DNA from: Tachypleus tridentatus
Lineage: Eukaryota > Arthropoda > Merostomata > Xiphosura > Limulidae
Length of the DNA stretch: 64,000 nt
Direction: 5' to 3'
NCBI RefSeq assembly: GCF_004210375.1
Contig: NC_134829.1
Location: 31,574,034-31,638,033 of the forward strand
Shown piece by piece: positions 24,561 to 35,762 of the stretch. The position numbers and the translations under genes were made by a program. Every line of letters starts with the position of its first letter. The stretch's first letter is position 1. The notes beneath the pieces were generated by a model. That model was not told where the DNA came from. It did not search any database and worked only from the letters and a program-made list of their open reading frames with translations.

Positions 24561-24652
24561 TATATATGCAAAAACGGCTCGTTTGGGTTGAGAAAATATT
24601 TTACGTAGAAGAGCGAACAACGTTTCGACCTTCTTCGGTCATCGTCAGGTTT
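24561..24652 (-). ncRNA. Hammerhead-like Penelope block, left arm of an inverted pair
   Basis: The minus strand carries CTGACGA, stem II GACC/GGTC, GAAA and ACGTT-GTTC, then an AAAATATTTTCTCAACCC spacer. The arm continues leftward to the conserved AAGTGGGTTTTCTCGACATCA end (to about 24531). It matches 24787-24878 at about 90 of 92 positions in reverse complement. Confidence 0.45.
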
Positions 24653-24786
24653 TTTCTCAGTGTATTTGTACTTACCTGTTACCATTATGTCTGAACTAGC
24701 ATACCGTACACCACTATTAACAGTACACGCTCACACGATCGTTAAGAAACTAAGAAAGTTAAACCAAAGAATTATCAACAGAAGTG

Positions 24787-24878
24787 AACCTGACGATGAC
24801 CGAAGAAGGTCGAAACGTTGTTCGCTCTTCTACGTAAAATATTTTCTCAACCCAAACAAGTCGTTTTTGCATATATAT
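24787..24878 (+). ncRNA. Hammerhead-like Penelope block, right arm of an inverted pair
   Basis: The best copy for folding. AGTGAAC (24783-24789) pairs with GTTCGCT over 7 bp (one G.T wobble) as stem I. Between them lie CTGACGA, a 4-bp stem II (GACC/GGTC), GAAA and the self-complementary ACGT, leaving GTT as the NUH cleavage triplet. One extra T between the core and stem II departs from the textbook hammerhead. A 2-bp stem III suggests it would act as a dimer, as known for some animal hammerheads. Confidence 0.5.
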
Positions 24879-25014
24879 TGGAAACTCTTGTGTACAGAAT
24901 AACAGTTTAAACAAATGTGTTTTTGTTTGTTCTTTTTAAACCAACATTTATTTTGTTGTGAATTATTTTTGAAACCGAAATAATAATAAGAATGCCGAGA
25001 ACAATTTCTTTTTT

Positions 25015-25133
25015 TATTTTTATAGTTAAGCACAAATTTGCACAATGGGTTATTTGTTGTCTGCACACCACAAGTATCGAAACATGGTTTCTAGCGTTGT
25101 AAATCCGCAGACATGCCGCTGTGCCTCTAGGGA
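25015..25133 (-). mobile_element. SINE V
   Basis: GTTAAGCACAAATTTGCACA to GCAGACATGCCGCTGTGCCT. Full length, moderately diverged. Confidence 0.88.
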
Positions 25134-25340
25134 CATTTTATTTCATGTGATACCAGTTCTAACTGTTTAGAACATCACTCACTTTGTGCACAAAGAGCAC
25201 ATGTTTGCCTGAACGATACCTTATTGAACTAAGGTGTAAGTGGGGATAGTCATCCCTAACTTTGAACTGGGACCGGATAGGGGATCGTGGTCGACAGCAC
25301 CCGCTCCCTGAATCTACTATTATTAACCGAACAGCAAGAA

Positions 25341-25594
25341 GGCCTGGCATGATCTAGTAATTAGGAAACTCGCCTCGCAATCTGTGGGTTCGAAACACTC
25401 CACCGAAAATGCTCGCCCTTTCAGTCGTAGGGGCGTTACAGTGCTATGATAAATCCCACTTCTCTTTCTTAATGAATAGCCCACGAGTTACCGGTAGGTA
25501 ATGTTTACTAACTGTCTTATTTCACGTCTTTCTCTTCACCATTAAAAACCGCAAGCGCAGAAAGCCTTTCAGTAGATTTGCGAGAAATTCAACA
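25341..25594 (+). mobile_element. SINE T, diverged
   Basis: GGCCTGGCATGATCTAG head; a small deletion lies around the anticodon arm. Confidence 0.8.
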
Positions 25595-25944
25595 AAGAAA
25601 CTACAAACTGGAACTGACTGTCACTATTATAACACAACTATAGCAAAAAATAGGAAATGTCTATGATAACATGACGTCTCGAACCTTAACCCTTCGAATC
25701 TCCAGTCCAGTACATTAACCACTAGACTCATGTTCGGATTGATTGAACGTTACTTATTAAGCGGTAAAACCCAGAATGACCCATGCAACGTTTGAAAAAG
25801 GAACAGCCATAAGCGAATATTAGTACATTAAAGTTCAATTTAATAGTTACGTTATGCGTGCGTATTTATAGCTGACGTTTCTTCTACGTATCGCAACGAG
25901 CCATATAAATACAAAAGACAGCATTAAATATTACAGTAAAAGTT

Positions 25945-26203
25945 AGGCCCGGCATGACACACGATTCGTAATCTGATGGATCACGGGTTTGAATTCCCGG
26001 TCGCACCAAACATGCTCGCCCTTTCAGCCGTGGGAGCGTTATAATGTGACGATCAATCCCACTAATCGTTCGTAAACGAGTAGCCAAAGAGTTGGCGGTG
26101 GGTGGTGATGACTAGCTGCACTCCCTCTAGTATTACACTGCTAAATTAGGGACGGCTAGCGCAGATAGCCCTCGTGTAGCTTTATACGAAATTCAAAAGA
26201 AAC
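25945..26203 (+). mobile_element. SINE T with A-box deletion
   Basis: GGCCCGGCATGA joins directly to CACGATTCGTAATC, so the A box is gone while body and tail are well kept. Confidence 0.88.
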
Positions 26204-26619
26204 AGTACAAGCTTATGATATTTTTAAAATAATTATTGAATTGAATATTACAATACAAACTACTAACATTATAAAAATAAACACAGAATTAAACATTACA
26301 GTGCAAGCTGCTATTATTTGACGAATAAAATATACACACGAACTGGAAATTAAAATCCGGGAAAGCAATACTTAACAAGCAAAATATACGCTTAAATTTG
26401 TCTTAATCAAGGTCTAATCTTAGGCTTAAGAGTGCATGACGCTATACCACGAAACATAGGGTAATAAAGCAAGTTAACCTTGTCTCAATATTCACTGATG
26501 TTGATGTAGGAAACAAGAAAGAATAAGGGCAGGTATATTTAATGTCTGCTACAAATAATTATCGTTCTACAGCCCATACATATGGATAATCTCTAGATAA
26601 ATGTATATATGAAAACATA

Positions 26620-26762
26620 CAGGGCCGTCGTGAGCCATTACGGGCCCCAGGGCAGCAAGCATTAAGCCCCCCCACACACCAAGTGGCAAGGCATTATATA
26701 TATAGGCTCTCCTCCCGGGCCCCGGGGCACTGGCCCGCCTGCCCCCTCTCTTGTCGAGCCTG
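26620..26762. mobile_element. GC-rich hAT-like MITE, 143 bp
   Basis: It begins CAGGGCCGTCG and ends CGAGCCTG, giving imperfect hAT-type CAGG termini. It is flanked by AAAACATA (26612-26619) and AGAATATA (26763-26770), 6 of 8 identical. Its CCCGGGCCCCGGGGC core stands out against AT-rich DNA. There is no coding potential. Confidence 0.5.
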
Positions 26763-27165
26763 AGAATATACTGTAATAAGGGATTTGCAGCACTTGACTA
26801 AACTGTTTTCTCTCATAAAAACTGTGAACACATTCCTTTTACATAGGTAAACATTCTGTATTGTACGTAAATAGTCAGGCGGAATTATCAGAATTATCAT
26901 AAAGTTAATTTATGACACGTTTCTACACTTGTTTCTTCATATTAAACTTATTTCTTCTGTTTTACGTAATGTAATTACCACAAATATAACAGACGTGACG
27001 AAACTAACTCTAGTTTCTCAGATTTACTCTTTTGAAGCAACAAAAAAATTCAACATCGAACCCTACTAACAAATCTTAGTATCGAACGTGAAATCTCATG
27101 GCCAGAGACGTGTTGGATGAAAAACAAACATACCTGAGAAGTTGTTAAGGCCAGATACATGTGCA

Positions 27166-27315
27166 GTGTAAGACTAGAGGGAAGGAAGCTAGCTGGCCAT
27201 TATCACTCACTGCTAGTTCTCGGGCTACTCTTTCATTTACAACTGACCGTCATACAATAACGTCCCCACGGTTGAAAACGCGAAGAACCAACGACCTAAA
27301 TAAGGCGAGTCGAGC
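27166..27315 (-). mobile_element. SINE T fragment
   Basis: Only the middle of the body on the minus strand (GTAAGACTAGAGGGAAGG... CCCCACGGTTGAAA). Confidence 0.8.
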
Positions 27316-27319
27316 TTTC

Positions 27320-27465
27320 ACTAAACATGTTTCACTATACAGAACAATAATCTTTACTATACACAACAATATTTTCACTAAACATGTATCACTATATAGA
27401 ACAATAACCTTCACTAAACAGGAGGTATTACTGTACAGAATATTATTATTTTCCACCTTATCTCC
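27320..27465. repeat. Short ACTAAACATGTTTCACTATA repeats
   Basis: About four diverged units of 30-40 bp. The small open frames on both strands here are repeat artefacts. Confidence 0.7.
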
Positions 27466-27654
27466 CTAAACACGTATTATTCCCTGAAAACAGCTACACT
27501 TATTACACAAGTATTTTACAGAAAATAATTTCCATTTATTGAATAATTATTTCTTCCAAAATTCTCCGATATCCAAAAGTTTACAATTGTAAACAACTTT
27601 CCTAAATTGTAACTTATTAGTAAAGACATTGTAGCCCAATAAATGATCAGACAT

Positions 27655-28197
27655 CATTTGTTAATCAGGTATATCACTTCAGATACTATCTGTTAATCAG
27701 GTATATCACTTCAGATACTATTTGTTAATCAGGAATATCACTTCAGATATCATTTGTTAATCAGGTATATCATTTCAGATAGTATCTGTTAATCAGATAT
27801 ATCACTTCAGATACCATTTGTTAATCTGGTACAATACCATTTCAGATATAATTTGTTAATTAAGTATAATTTCAGTTCAGATACTATATGTTAATATGGT
27901 ATAATATCACTTCAGATACCATTAGTTAATCTGGTAAAATACCATTTCAGATATCGTTTGTTAATAAAGTATAATTTCAGTTCAGGTACCATTTGTTAAT
28001 CGGGTACATCACTTCAGCTACGATTTGTTAATCAGTTATAATATCACTTCAGATATCATGTATTAATCGGGTATATCACTTCACATACGATTTGTTAATC
28101 AGGTATATCACTTCAGATACTATTTGTTAATCAGGTATATTTTCAGTTCAGATACCATTTGTTAATCTGGAATAATAGTACTTCAGATATTATTTGT
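27655..28197. repeat. 32-35 bp minisatellite, about 17 copies, diverged
   Basis: Units read TTTGTTAATCAGGTATATCA plus CTTCAGATAC. More divergence and length variation than other arrays implies age. Confidence 0.93.
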
Positions 28198-29349
28198 TAA
28201 TAACTGTATAAAATGGTGCAAGTCGTACAACAATGGGGGTAATTTTAAGAGTGAACCAGTGTACTTGTTTTGTGATATAATTCACCCTTCCATCAAACTT
28301 CTTCCACACTTTTCACTTACGTTCAAACCTAAAGGGTATGATGTCCAGTCTATATAATGGGTAACAAACTGGACGGAGGATTTCGTCCATTAGAAGAAAT
28401 AAACAACACTTATAACTAACAATGCTGTTGGTTATAAGCCTACATATATATATCGTATTTAATCACAATATAATTATTAAATAACGTACACAACTGTTGA
28501 AGACATTTTGCGACAAAATTTGGGATATATTAATAAAATAAAACGATATTCAGTGAAGTTTTAATGGGACAATAATTGTTAAATTCTGTAATGAAATATT
28601 TACTAATCATTCTTCAACTCATTACACCAATTAAAATAATAAAACAAGAAAAAAGAAACTCTTCAGTTTTGGTTAGAATTTGAACCATTTATTATGATTT
28701 TGGTTACGTGAATGTCTCAGACAGAAACGGACTTTCGTTATCACAGAAATGACTTTTATTTATCACACTATGCAACTTAACTGATTACAATACAATAAAA
28801 TAGAGATTGAGAAATAGCAATCCACTCCCCTCTATTTTATGAACACAGGATTTCCGACCAAGGTTGCTTTAGTGTTGTTGAAAGGAAGAGATTTTAACGT
28901 GAGTTGATCAAAACGAAGTCAAGCCAACTAAAGCAGCGGTTTTACTGAACAAATCACAGTCAATAGAGAAACGAAATAATAACCTTTAGCGTTGACTAGG
29001 AAAATGTCAATTGCCTGCATATGAACTCAACTTTTTTTGTTTATTGTGATTTCATTACCTGTCCTAACATCGGATATCTAGCAGGTTTCTATCATTAGCA
29101 ATGATTATAAACGAACCACCTTGGTAAAACAGGCCGAAACTCTCTAATCCCAGCATGACAGTCGCTGGCAAGGCACTATAATTCATCAGATTAACAACTG
29201 CTTCTGTTTTTCTCGTTGTATTTTTTTATTGCTTTTGGACTTTCCAACAACTAATTATTGTACTGATGTTGCAAAGATAAAATTACGGATTGCACTTATT
29301 GTACTTTCTATTTGTTGTGCAGGTACCATAAAAATAATTAATGTTCCAT
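28198..29349. other. Unassigned AT-rich DNA
   Basis: No array, SINE or convincing exon. Confidence 0.6.
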
Positions 29350-29570
29350 CTATGCGATTACGCCTCGAATGTGCTGGTAGTTAGGGCACTCGGCTCGAAA
29401 CCTGCTGGTTGTGGGTTCGACTCCCCGTCACCGAATATGTTTGTTCTTTTAGCGGGAGGGCTTTATAATATGACGGTAAGACTGCTATTCATTGGTAAAG
29501 GGTATCCCAAGAGTTGGCGGTAGGTGGTTTTTACAAGTTGTCTTCCATGTTGTCTATCACTTCTAACGTA
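29350..29570 (+). mobile_element. SINE T, diverged, left of the 85-bp satellite
   Basis: TGGTAGTTAGGGCACTCGGC and GGGTTCGACTCCCCG are kept; the tail is lost. The open frame 29341-29523 is an artefact. Confidence 0.72.
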
Positions 29571-29679
29571 GTTTTGGACGAAATTAAACAAAGAAATAAA
29601 CATGGTCCAGTCAGAGTCAGTATCCATAAACTAATGTTGTTTAGACGCTGCAACTCCTACTTGTATCTCGTAAAGAGTT

Positions 29680-32600
29680 CATTTGTTATGCAACCAGATT
29701 ATATCTGTAGAGTAACGTTTTGAAGATCCAACAATAGTTTACACTCTTTAGGTTTGTTACTAAATTTGTTATGCAACCAGACACTATATCTGTAGACTAA
29801 TGTTTTGAAGATCCAACAATAGTTTACACTCTTTAGGTTTGTTGCTAAATTTGTTATGCAACAAGACACTATATCTGTAGATTTATGTTTTGAAGATCCA
29901 ACAATAGTTTACAATCTTTAGGTTTGTTGCTAAATTTGTTATACAATCAGACACTATATCTGTAGAGTAATATTTGAATATCCAACAATAAATAGTTTAC
30001 ACTCTTTAGGTTTGTTGCTAAATTTGTAATACAACCAGACACTATATCTGTAGAGTAATGTTTTGAAGATCCAACAATAGTTTACACTCTTTAAAGTTTG
30101 TTGCTAAATTTGTTATACAACCAGACACTATATCTGTAGAGTAATGTTTTGAAGATCCAAGAATAGTTTACACTCTTTAGGTTTGTTACTAAATTTGTTA
30201 TGCAACCAGACACTATATCTGTAGAGTAATGTTTTAAATATCCAACAATAGTTTACACTCTTTAAATTTGTTGCTAAATTTGTTATACATCCAGACACTA
30301 TATCTGTAGAGTAATGTTTTGAAGATCCAACAATAGTTTACACTCTTTAGGTTTGTTGCTAAATTTGTTATGCAACCAGACACTATATCTGTAGAGTAAT
30401 GTTTTGAAGATCCAACAATAGTTTACACTCTTTAGGTTTGTTGCTAAATTTGTTATGCAACACTATATCTGTAGATTAATGTTTTGAAGATGCAACCAGA
30501 CACAACAATAGTTTACAATCTTTAGGTTTGTTGCTAAATTTGTTATGCAACCAGGCACTATATCTGTAGAGTAATGTTTTGAAGATCCAATAATAGTTTA
30601 CACTCTTTAGGTTTGTTGCTTAATTTGTTATGCAACCAGACACTATATCTGTAGAGTAATGTTTTGAAGATCCAACAATAGTTTACACTCTTTAGGTTTG
30701 TTGCTAAATTTGTTATGCAACCAGACACTATATCTGTAGAGTAATGTTTTGAAGATCCAACAATAGTTTACACTCTTTAGATTTGTTGCTAAATTTGTTA
30801 TCCAACCATACACTATATCTGTAGAGTAATGTTTTGAAGATCCTACAATAGTTTACACTCTTTAGGTTTGTTGCTAAATTTGTTATGCAACCAGACACTA
30901 TATCTGTAGAGTAATGTTTTGAAGATCCAACAATAGTTTACACTCTTTAGGTTTGTTGCTAAATTTGTTATGCAACCAGACACTATATCTGTAGAGTAAT
31001 GTTTTGAAGATCCAACAATAGTTTACACTCTTTAGGTTTGTTACTAAATTTGTTATGCAACCAGACACTATATCTGAAGATCCAAAATTTGTTATTTGCA
31101 ACCAGACACTATATCTGTAGAGTAATGTTTTGAAGATCCAACAATAGTTTACACTCTTTAGGTTTGTTGCTAAATTTGTTATGCAACCAGACACTATATC
31201 TGTAGACTAATGTTTTGAAGATCCAACAATAGTTTACACTCTCTAGGTTTGTTGGTAAATTTGTTATACAACCAGACACTAAATCTGTAGAGTAATGTTT
31301 TGAAGATCCAAGAATAGTTTACACTCTTTAGGTTTGTTACTAAATTTGTTATGCAACCAGACACTATATCTGTAGAGTAATGTTTTGAAGATCCAATAAT
31401 AGTTTACACTCTTTAGGTTTGTTCCTAAATTTGTTATGCAACCAGACACTATATCTGTAGAGTAATGTTTTGAAGATCCAACAATAGCTTACACTCTTTA
31501 GGTTTGTTGCTAAATTTGCTATACAACCAGACACTATATCTGTAGAGTAATGTTTTGAAGATTCAACAATAGTTTACACTCTTTCTGTTTGTTGCTAAAT
31601 TTGTTATGCAACCAGACACTATATCTGTAGAGTAATGTTTTGAAGATCCAACAATAGTTTACACTCTCTAGGTTTGTTGCTAAATTTGTTATGCAACCAG
31701 ACACTATATCTGTAGACTAATGTTTTGAAGATCCAACAATAGTTTACTCTCTTTCGGTTTGTTGCTAAATTTTCTATGCAACCATACACTATATCTGTAG
31801 AGTAATGTTTTGAAGATCCAATAATAGTTTACACTCTTTAGGTTTGTTGCTAAATTTGTTATGCAACCAGACACTATATCTGTAGAGTAATGTTTTGAAG
31901 ATCCAACAATAGTTTACACTCTTTAGATTTGTTGCTAAATTTGTTATCCAACCATACACTATATCTGTAGAGTAATGTTTTGAAGATCCTACAATAGTTT
32001 ACACTCTTTAGGTTTGTTGCTAAATTTGTTATACAACCAGACACTATATCTGTAGACTAATGTTTTGAAGATCCAACAATAGTTTACTCTCTTACGGTTT
32101 GTTGCTAAATTTGCTATGCAACCAGACACTATATCTGTAGAGTAATGTTTTGAAGATTCAACAATAGTTTACCCTCTTTCTGGTTGTTGCTAAATTTGTT
32201 ATACAACCAGACACCATATCTGTAGAGTAATGTTTTGAAGATCCAACAATAGTTTACACTCTTTAGATTTCTTGCTAAATTTGTTATGCAACCATACACT
32301 ATATCTGTAGAGTAATGTTTTGAAGATCCAACAATAGTTTACACACTTTAGGTTTGTTGCTACATTTGTTATGCAACACTATATCTGTAGATTAATGTTT
32401 AGAAGATCCAACAATAGTTTACAATCTTTAGGTTTGTTGCTAAATTTGTTATGCAACCAGGCACTATATCTGTAGAGTAATGTTTTGAAGATCCAATAAT
32501 AGTTTACACTCTTTAGGTTTGTTGCTTAATTTTTTATGCAACCAGACTATATATAACTTAAGAGTAATGTTTTAAAGATCCAACAATAGTTTACACTCTT

Positions 32601-33378
32601 TAGGGTTGTTGCTAAATTTGTTATGCAACCATATACTATATCTGTAGAGTAATGTTTTGAAGATCCAACAATAGTTTACACTCTTTAGGTTTGTTGCTAC
32701 ATTTGTTATGCGACACTATATCTGTAGATTAATGTTTTGAAGATCCAACAATAGTTTACAATCTTTAGGTTTGTTGCTAAATTTGTTATACAACCAGACA
32801 CTATATCTGTAGAGTAATGTTTTGAAGATCCAACAATAGTTTACACTCTTTAGGTTTGTTGCTAAATTTGTTATGCAACCAGACACTATATCTGTAAAGT
32901 AATGTTTTGAAAATGCAACAATAGTTTACACTCTTTAGGTTTGTTGCTAAATTTGTTATGCAACCAGACACTATATCTGTAGAGTAATGTTTTGAAGATC
33001 CAACAATAGTTTACACTCTTTAGGTTTGTTGCTAAATTTGTAATGCAACCAGACACTATATCTGTAGAGTAATGTTTTGAAGATCCAAATATAGTTTACA
33101 CTCTTTAGGTTTGTTACTAAATTTGTTATGCAACCAGACACTATATCTGTAGAGTAATGTTTTAAGGATCCAACAATAGTTTACACTCTTTAGGTTTGTT
33201 GTTAAATTTATTATACAACCAGACACTATATCTGCAGAGTGATGTTTTGAAGATCCAAGATTAGTTTACACTCTTTAGGTTTGTTACTAAATTTGTTATG
33301 CAACCAGACACTATATCTGTAGAGTAATGTTTTGAAGATCCAACAATAGTTTACACTCTTTAGGTTTGTTGCTAGACT
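29680..33378. repeat. 85-bp satellite array, about 43 copies
   Basis: The unit contains AACAATAGTTTACACTCTTT, GTTGCTAAATTTGTTATGCA and ACACTATATCTGTAGAG. Single-base variants, truncated copies (near 30460 and 31080) and 2-3 unit patterns occur. Minus-strand frames such as 30898-31194 and 33226-33655 read through it but are not genes. Confidence 0.98.
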
Positions 33379-34637
33379 TGTGATGCCACCCAATACTTTC
33401 TGATGGCGTAATCTCATGGTCTTCACAGCAGAAATATCTCCTTGTGCTGCTTTGTGCATTATAAACAAAAGAGTAATCAAACAGTAATAACATGTGTATT
33501 GGTATTTTAAACTTCTGCACACAAATGTTTTTAGCTCTTATTGTAGTTTTCACTTTGAAATAAAATGACTGGAAATTCCTTCCCTTGTTTAATAAACAGA
33601 GTAGTCCCCAGAATGTAGAGTTATTTGTTGTTTTCTTTACAATTGTTGTGCACAATTACACCTCAAAGCTAGCCAGTCAGCAGGACTCTCACCAGCTCTT
33701 TAGGTAGTTTTCTCTGAATGATATTCTTAAAACTCAGTGGAGGCGTTAAAGTGTTTCGTGTGGCACGTTGTGGCAGCGTCACTTACACAGAGTTATTACC
33801 GAGTTATTCAGTTTTGATAAGGAAGATGCCATAGTCAGTACACTGAAAGAAACTGACCTGAGACATTCTGTGTACACAATGTTAAATATAAAAAATTGGC
33901 TACTTTGTACCAGAATGTGCAATCCGTTATTCGTATCAAACTTTATAATATTATATTATATGAATAATACAACAAAGGTTTTGTTTTAAACTGACTTCAG
34001 TCTTAAATGTTGTTTGAGGCTGATATTTTAACAATATCACATAAACAACTTCTCCGTAACAACAAAAGAAGTGATAAGCCTTGAGACACACTGGCGTGCT
34101 TAATTGTATTTAAAATAATATCATATAAATATGTACTGAATGCAATAGGCTTTCCGGTGAATCAGAGGTGCGCTTGAGGGATTATAATGTTCAGATTTGG
34201 AGTACGATTCTTACAGTGGGCGCATTGTACAGTTTTGTGATTTTGTTATAGACTCTAGTCATCTAGATAAGTTCTAATGTGGAAAAAAGTGAATGCAATT
34301 TCTTTATCTTCATCTAACGCGTAGTGATAAAACTATATATTATGCTTTATCCATTGTGGTAATAGGATGATTGCATATTGCTACAAAAAGTATCTTTAAT
34401 TAAATATATTTGTTGCTTATAAGTTCGTTTTAACATCTTAGCAATGAAAGCTTATATCTACCTCATTGTATTTAAGATAGGATTATTATTTTTAATTTCT
34501 TCCTGTGTTATTGTTCTCCGAATATTATGTTTATTTAGAAGAATGCACGTCAGTAGAAGCGGGTAGCTTTCACTCATGAATACGGTGGGTTTACCTAGTA
34601 GTATCTGGTATCAAACTGTGATTTAAGCCCATATAAA
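33379..34637. other. Unassigned; weak SINE V trace near 34150
   Basis: Plus frame 33768-33989 (73 codons) shows no domain. The minus frame 33311-33655 starts outside the satellite and runs into it. Confidence 0.5.
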
Positions 34638-34819
34638 TTAGTTTCGTTCTATGGCGACAGTTTGTTGAATTATAACGTCATGACATCCTAGCAATGTCTC
34701 CCTAATCTTTAGAACTATAATTTCGTCATATTTGATGACGTCTCCTCCTCTCTTGAGATAGCCAATCTGCGTGAGGTGATATCCTTTCACCTCGTTCATT
34801 TCGAGCTGACCACTTACTT
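34638..34819 (-). pseudogene. Possible continuation of the Penelope fossil
   Basis: An open minus-strand frame (61 codons) lies just past the SINE inside the same degraded element. I see no GIY-YIG motif. It is included only because position and strand fit. Confidence 0.25.
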
Positions 34820-34830
34820 TCAACTACATT

Positions 34831-34958
34831 GTTGTCGTTGTTTTTGAATTAAGCACAAAGCTACACAATGGGCTATCTGTGCTCTGCTCACCGCGGGTAT
34901 CGAAACCCGGATTGTAGCGTTGTAAGTCCGCAGACATACCGCTGAGCCACTAGGGGGC
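34831..34958 (-). mobile_element. SINE V inserted in the Penelope fossil
   Basis: A near-full copy flanked by TCAACTACATT (34820-34830) and TCAACTATATT (34959-34969), a 10-of-11 target duplication. Confidence 0.9.
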
Positions 34959-34969
34959 TCAACTATATT

Positions 34970-35505
34970 AATATTATAACTTCTGTCATTATCAGTGATT
35001 CTTTTATACTTTAATTCGTCTCCCAAATTAGTAGAATCAGAATACATTTTAACTGCTCTATCCTTATAAGTATGAAATTCTCCTGATGTCTGAGAAAATG
35101 GACGACACGATATTTGATGTGGTGGCGTAAAGACTGAATATGGTTTCCAATAAACATTTGTGGAAATAATTCCATTATTACTTATTTTAACAAGTGCATC
35201 CAGAAAAAGAGGTAAACATCTGTCTTGTTAAATTTCTTACGTACACTCAACATACTTAGAATGATCAACAGTGTTTGGACAAATGTCTTTTACTCATTAT
35301 CTCTTCCTCTTCACTCCACGAACGTTCCAAACTATCCATATAAAGGTTATTTATGAGTGAGAAAACGAGGGGGAACCCATGACTAATCCAATACTCATAA
35401 TATTTTTCATTACCTTTGAACAAAGGATCTTCAACGTATACATTAGTTAAATTGATAATGTAAACAATTTCGATTGAAGAAATGGGAGCTTAATCTAATC
35501 TACAA
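34970..35505 (-). pseudogene. Penelope-like element reverse-transcriptase fossil
   Basis: Reading the minus strand from 35505 downward there is a Y-Y-E-Y-W stretch, then GLVMGSP and, after a frameshift, NNLYMDSLE: the fingers/palm motif order of Penelope-like RTs (G-x-x-MGSPLS...N-x-YM). Around 35215-35150 comes LFLDALVKI followed by STNVYWKP, the family's later FLD...T.VYRKPT signature, then YKDRAVKMYS near 35070. Several stops and frame changes make it dead. PLEs copy themselves by target-primed reverse transcription. The GIY-YIG endonuclease that normally follows is not recognisable downstream, where a SINE interrupts the sequence. Confidence 0.7.
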
Positions 35506-35762
35506 TGAAAACACTTAATAACAAATGAAAGTTTTGTTGTGCATTTTAAATGTTGGTCGTATTTTTAATCTTAACATTCTGGTATTTCTAGCGGGCGCAC
35601 GATATCAGCTTTACGCGGACCTGAAAGAGATTCTCTGTTTGCTTCCAAGTTCTTTAACGCGGCTCTCACGTTACTTCTCTACGACGTTGGTCGGTCTTGA
35701 GCAGATTTTTCTTATTATTATTAGTAGTGCGAAACGTTTTGAGATCACGTTTCAGAGCATCT

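Noticed and set aside
30898-31194. 98-codon minus-strand frame with internal peptide repeats
   Set aside because: Pure translation of the 85-bp satellite.
33226-33655. Minus-strand frames of 98 and 114 codons
   Set aside because: They run from unique DNA into the satellite, have alternative frames over the same DNA and no domain.
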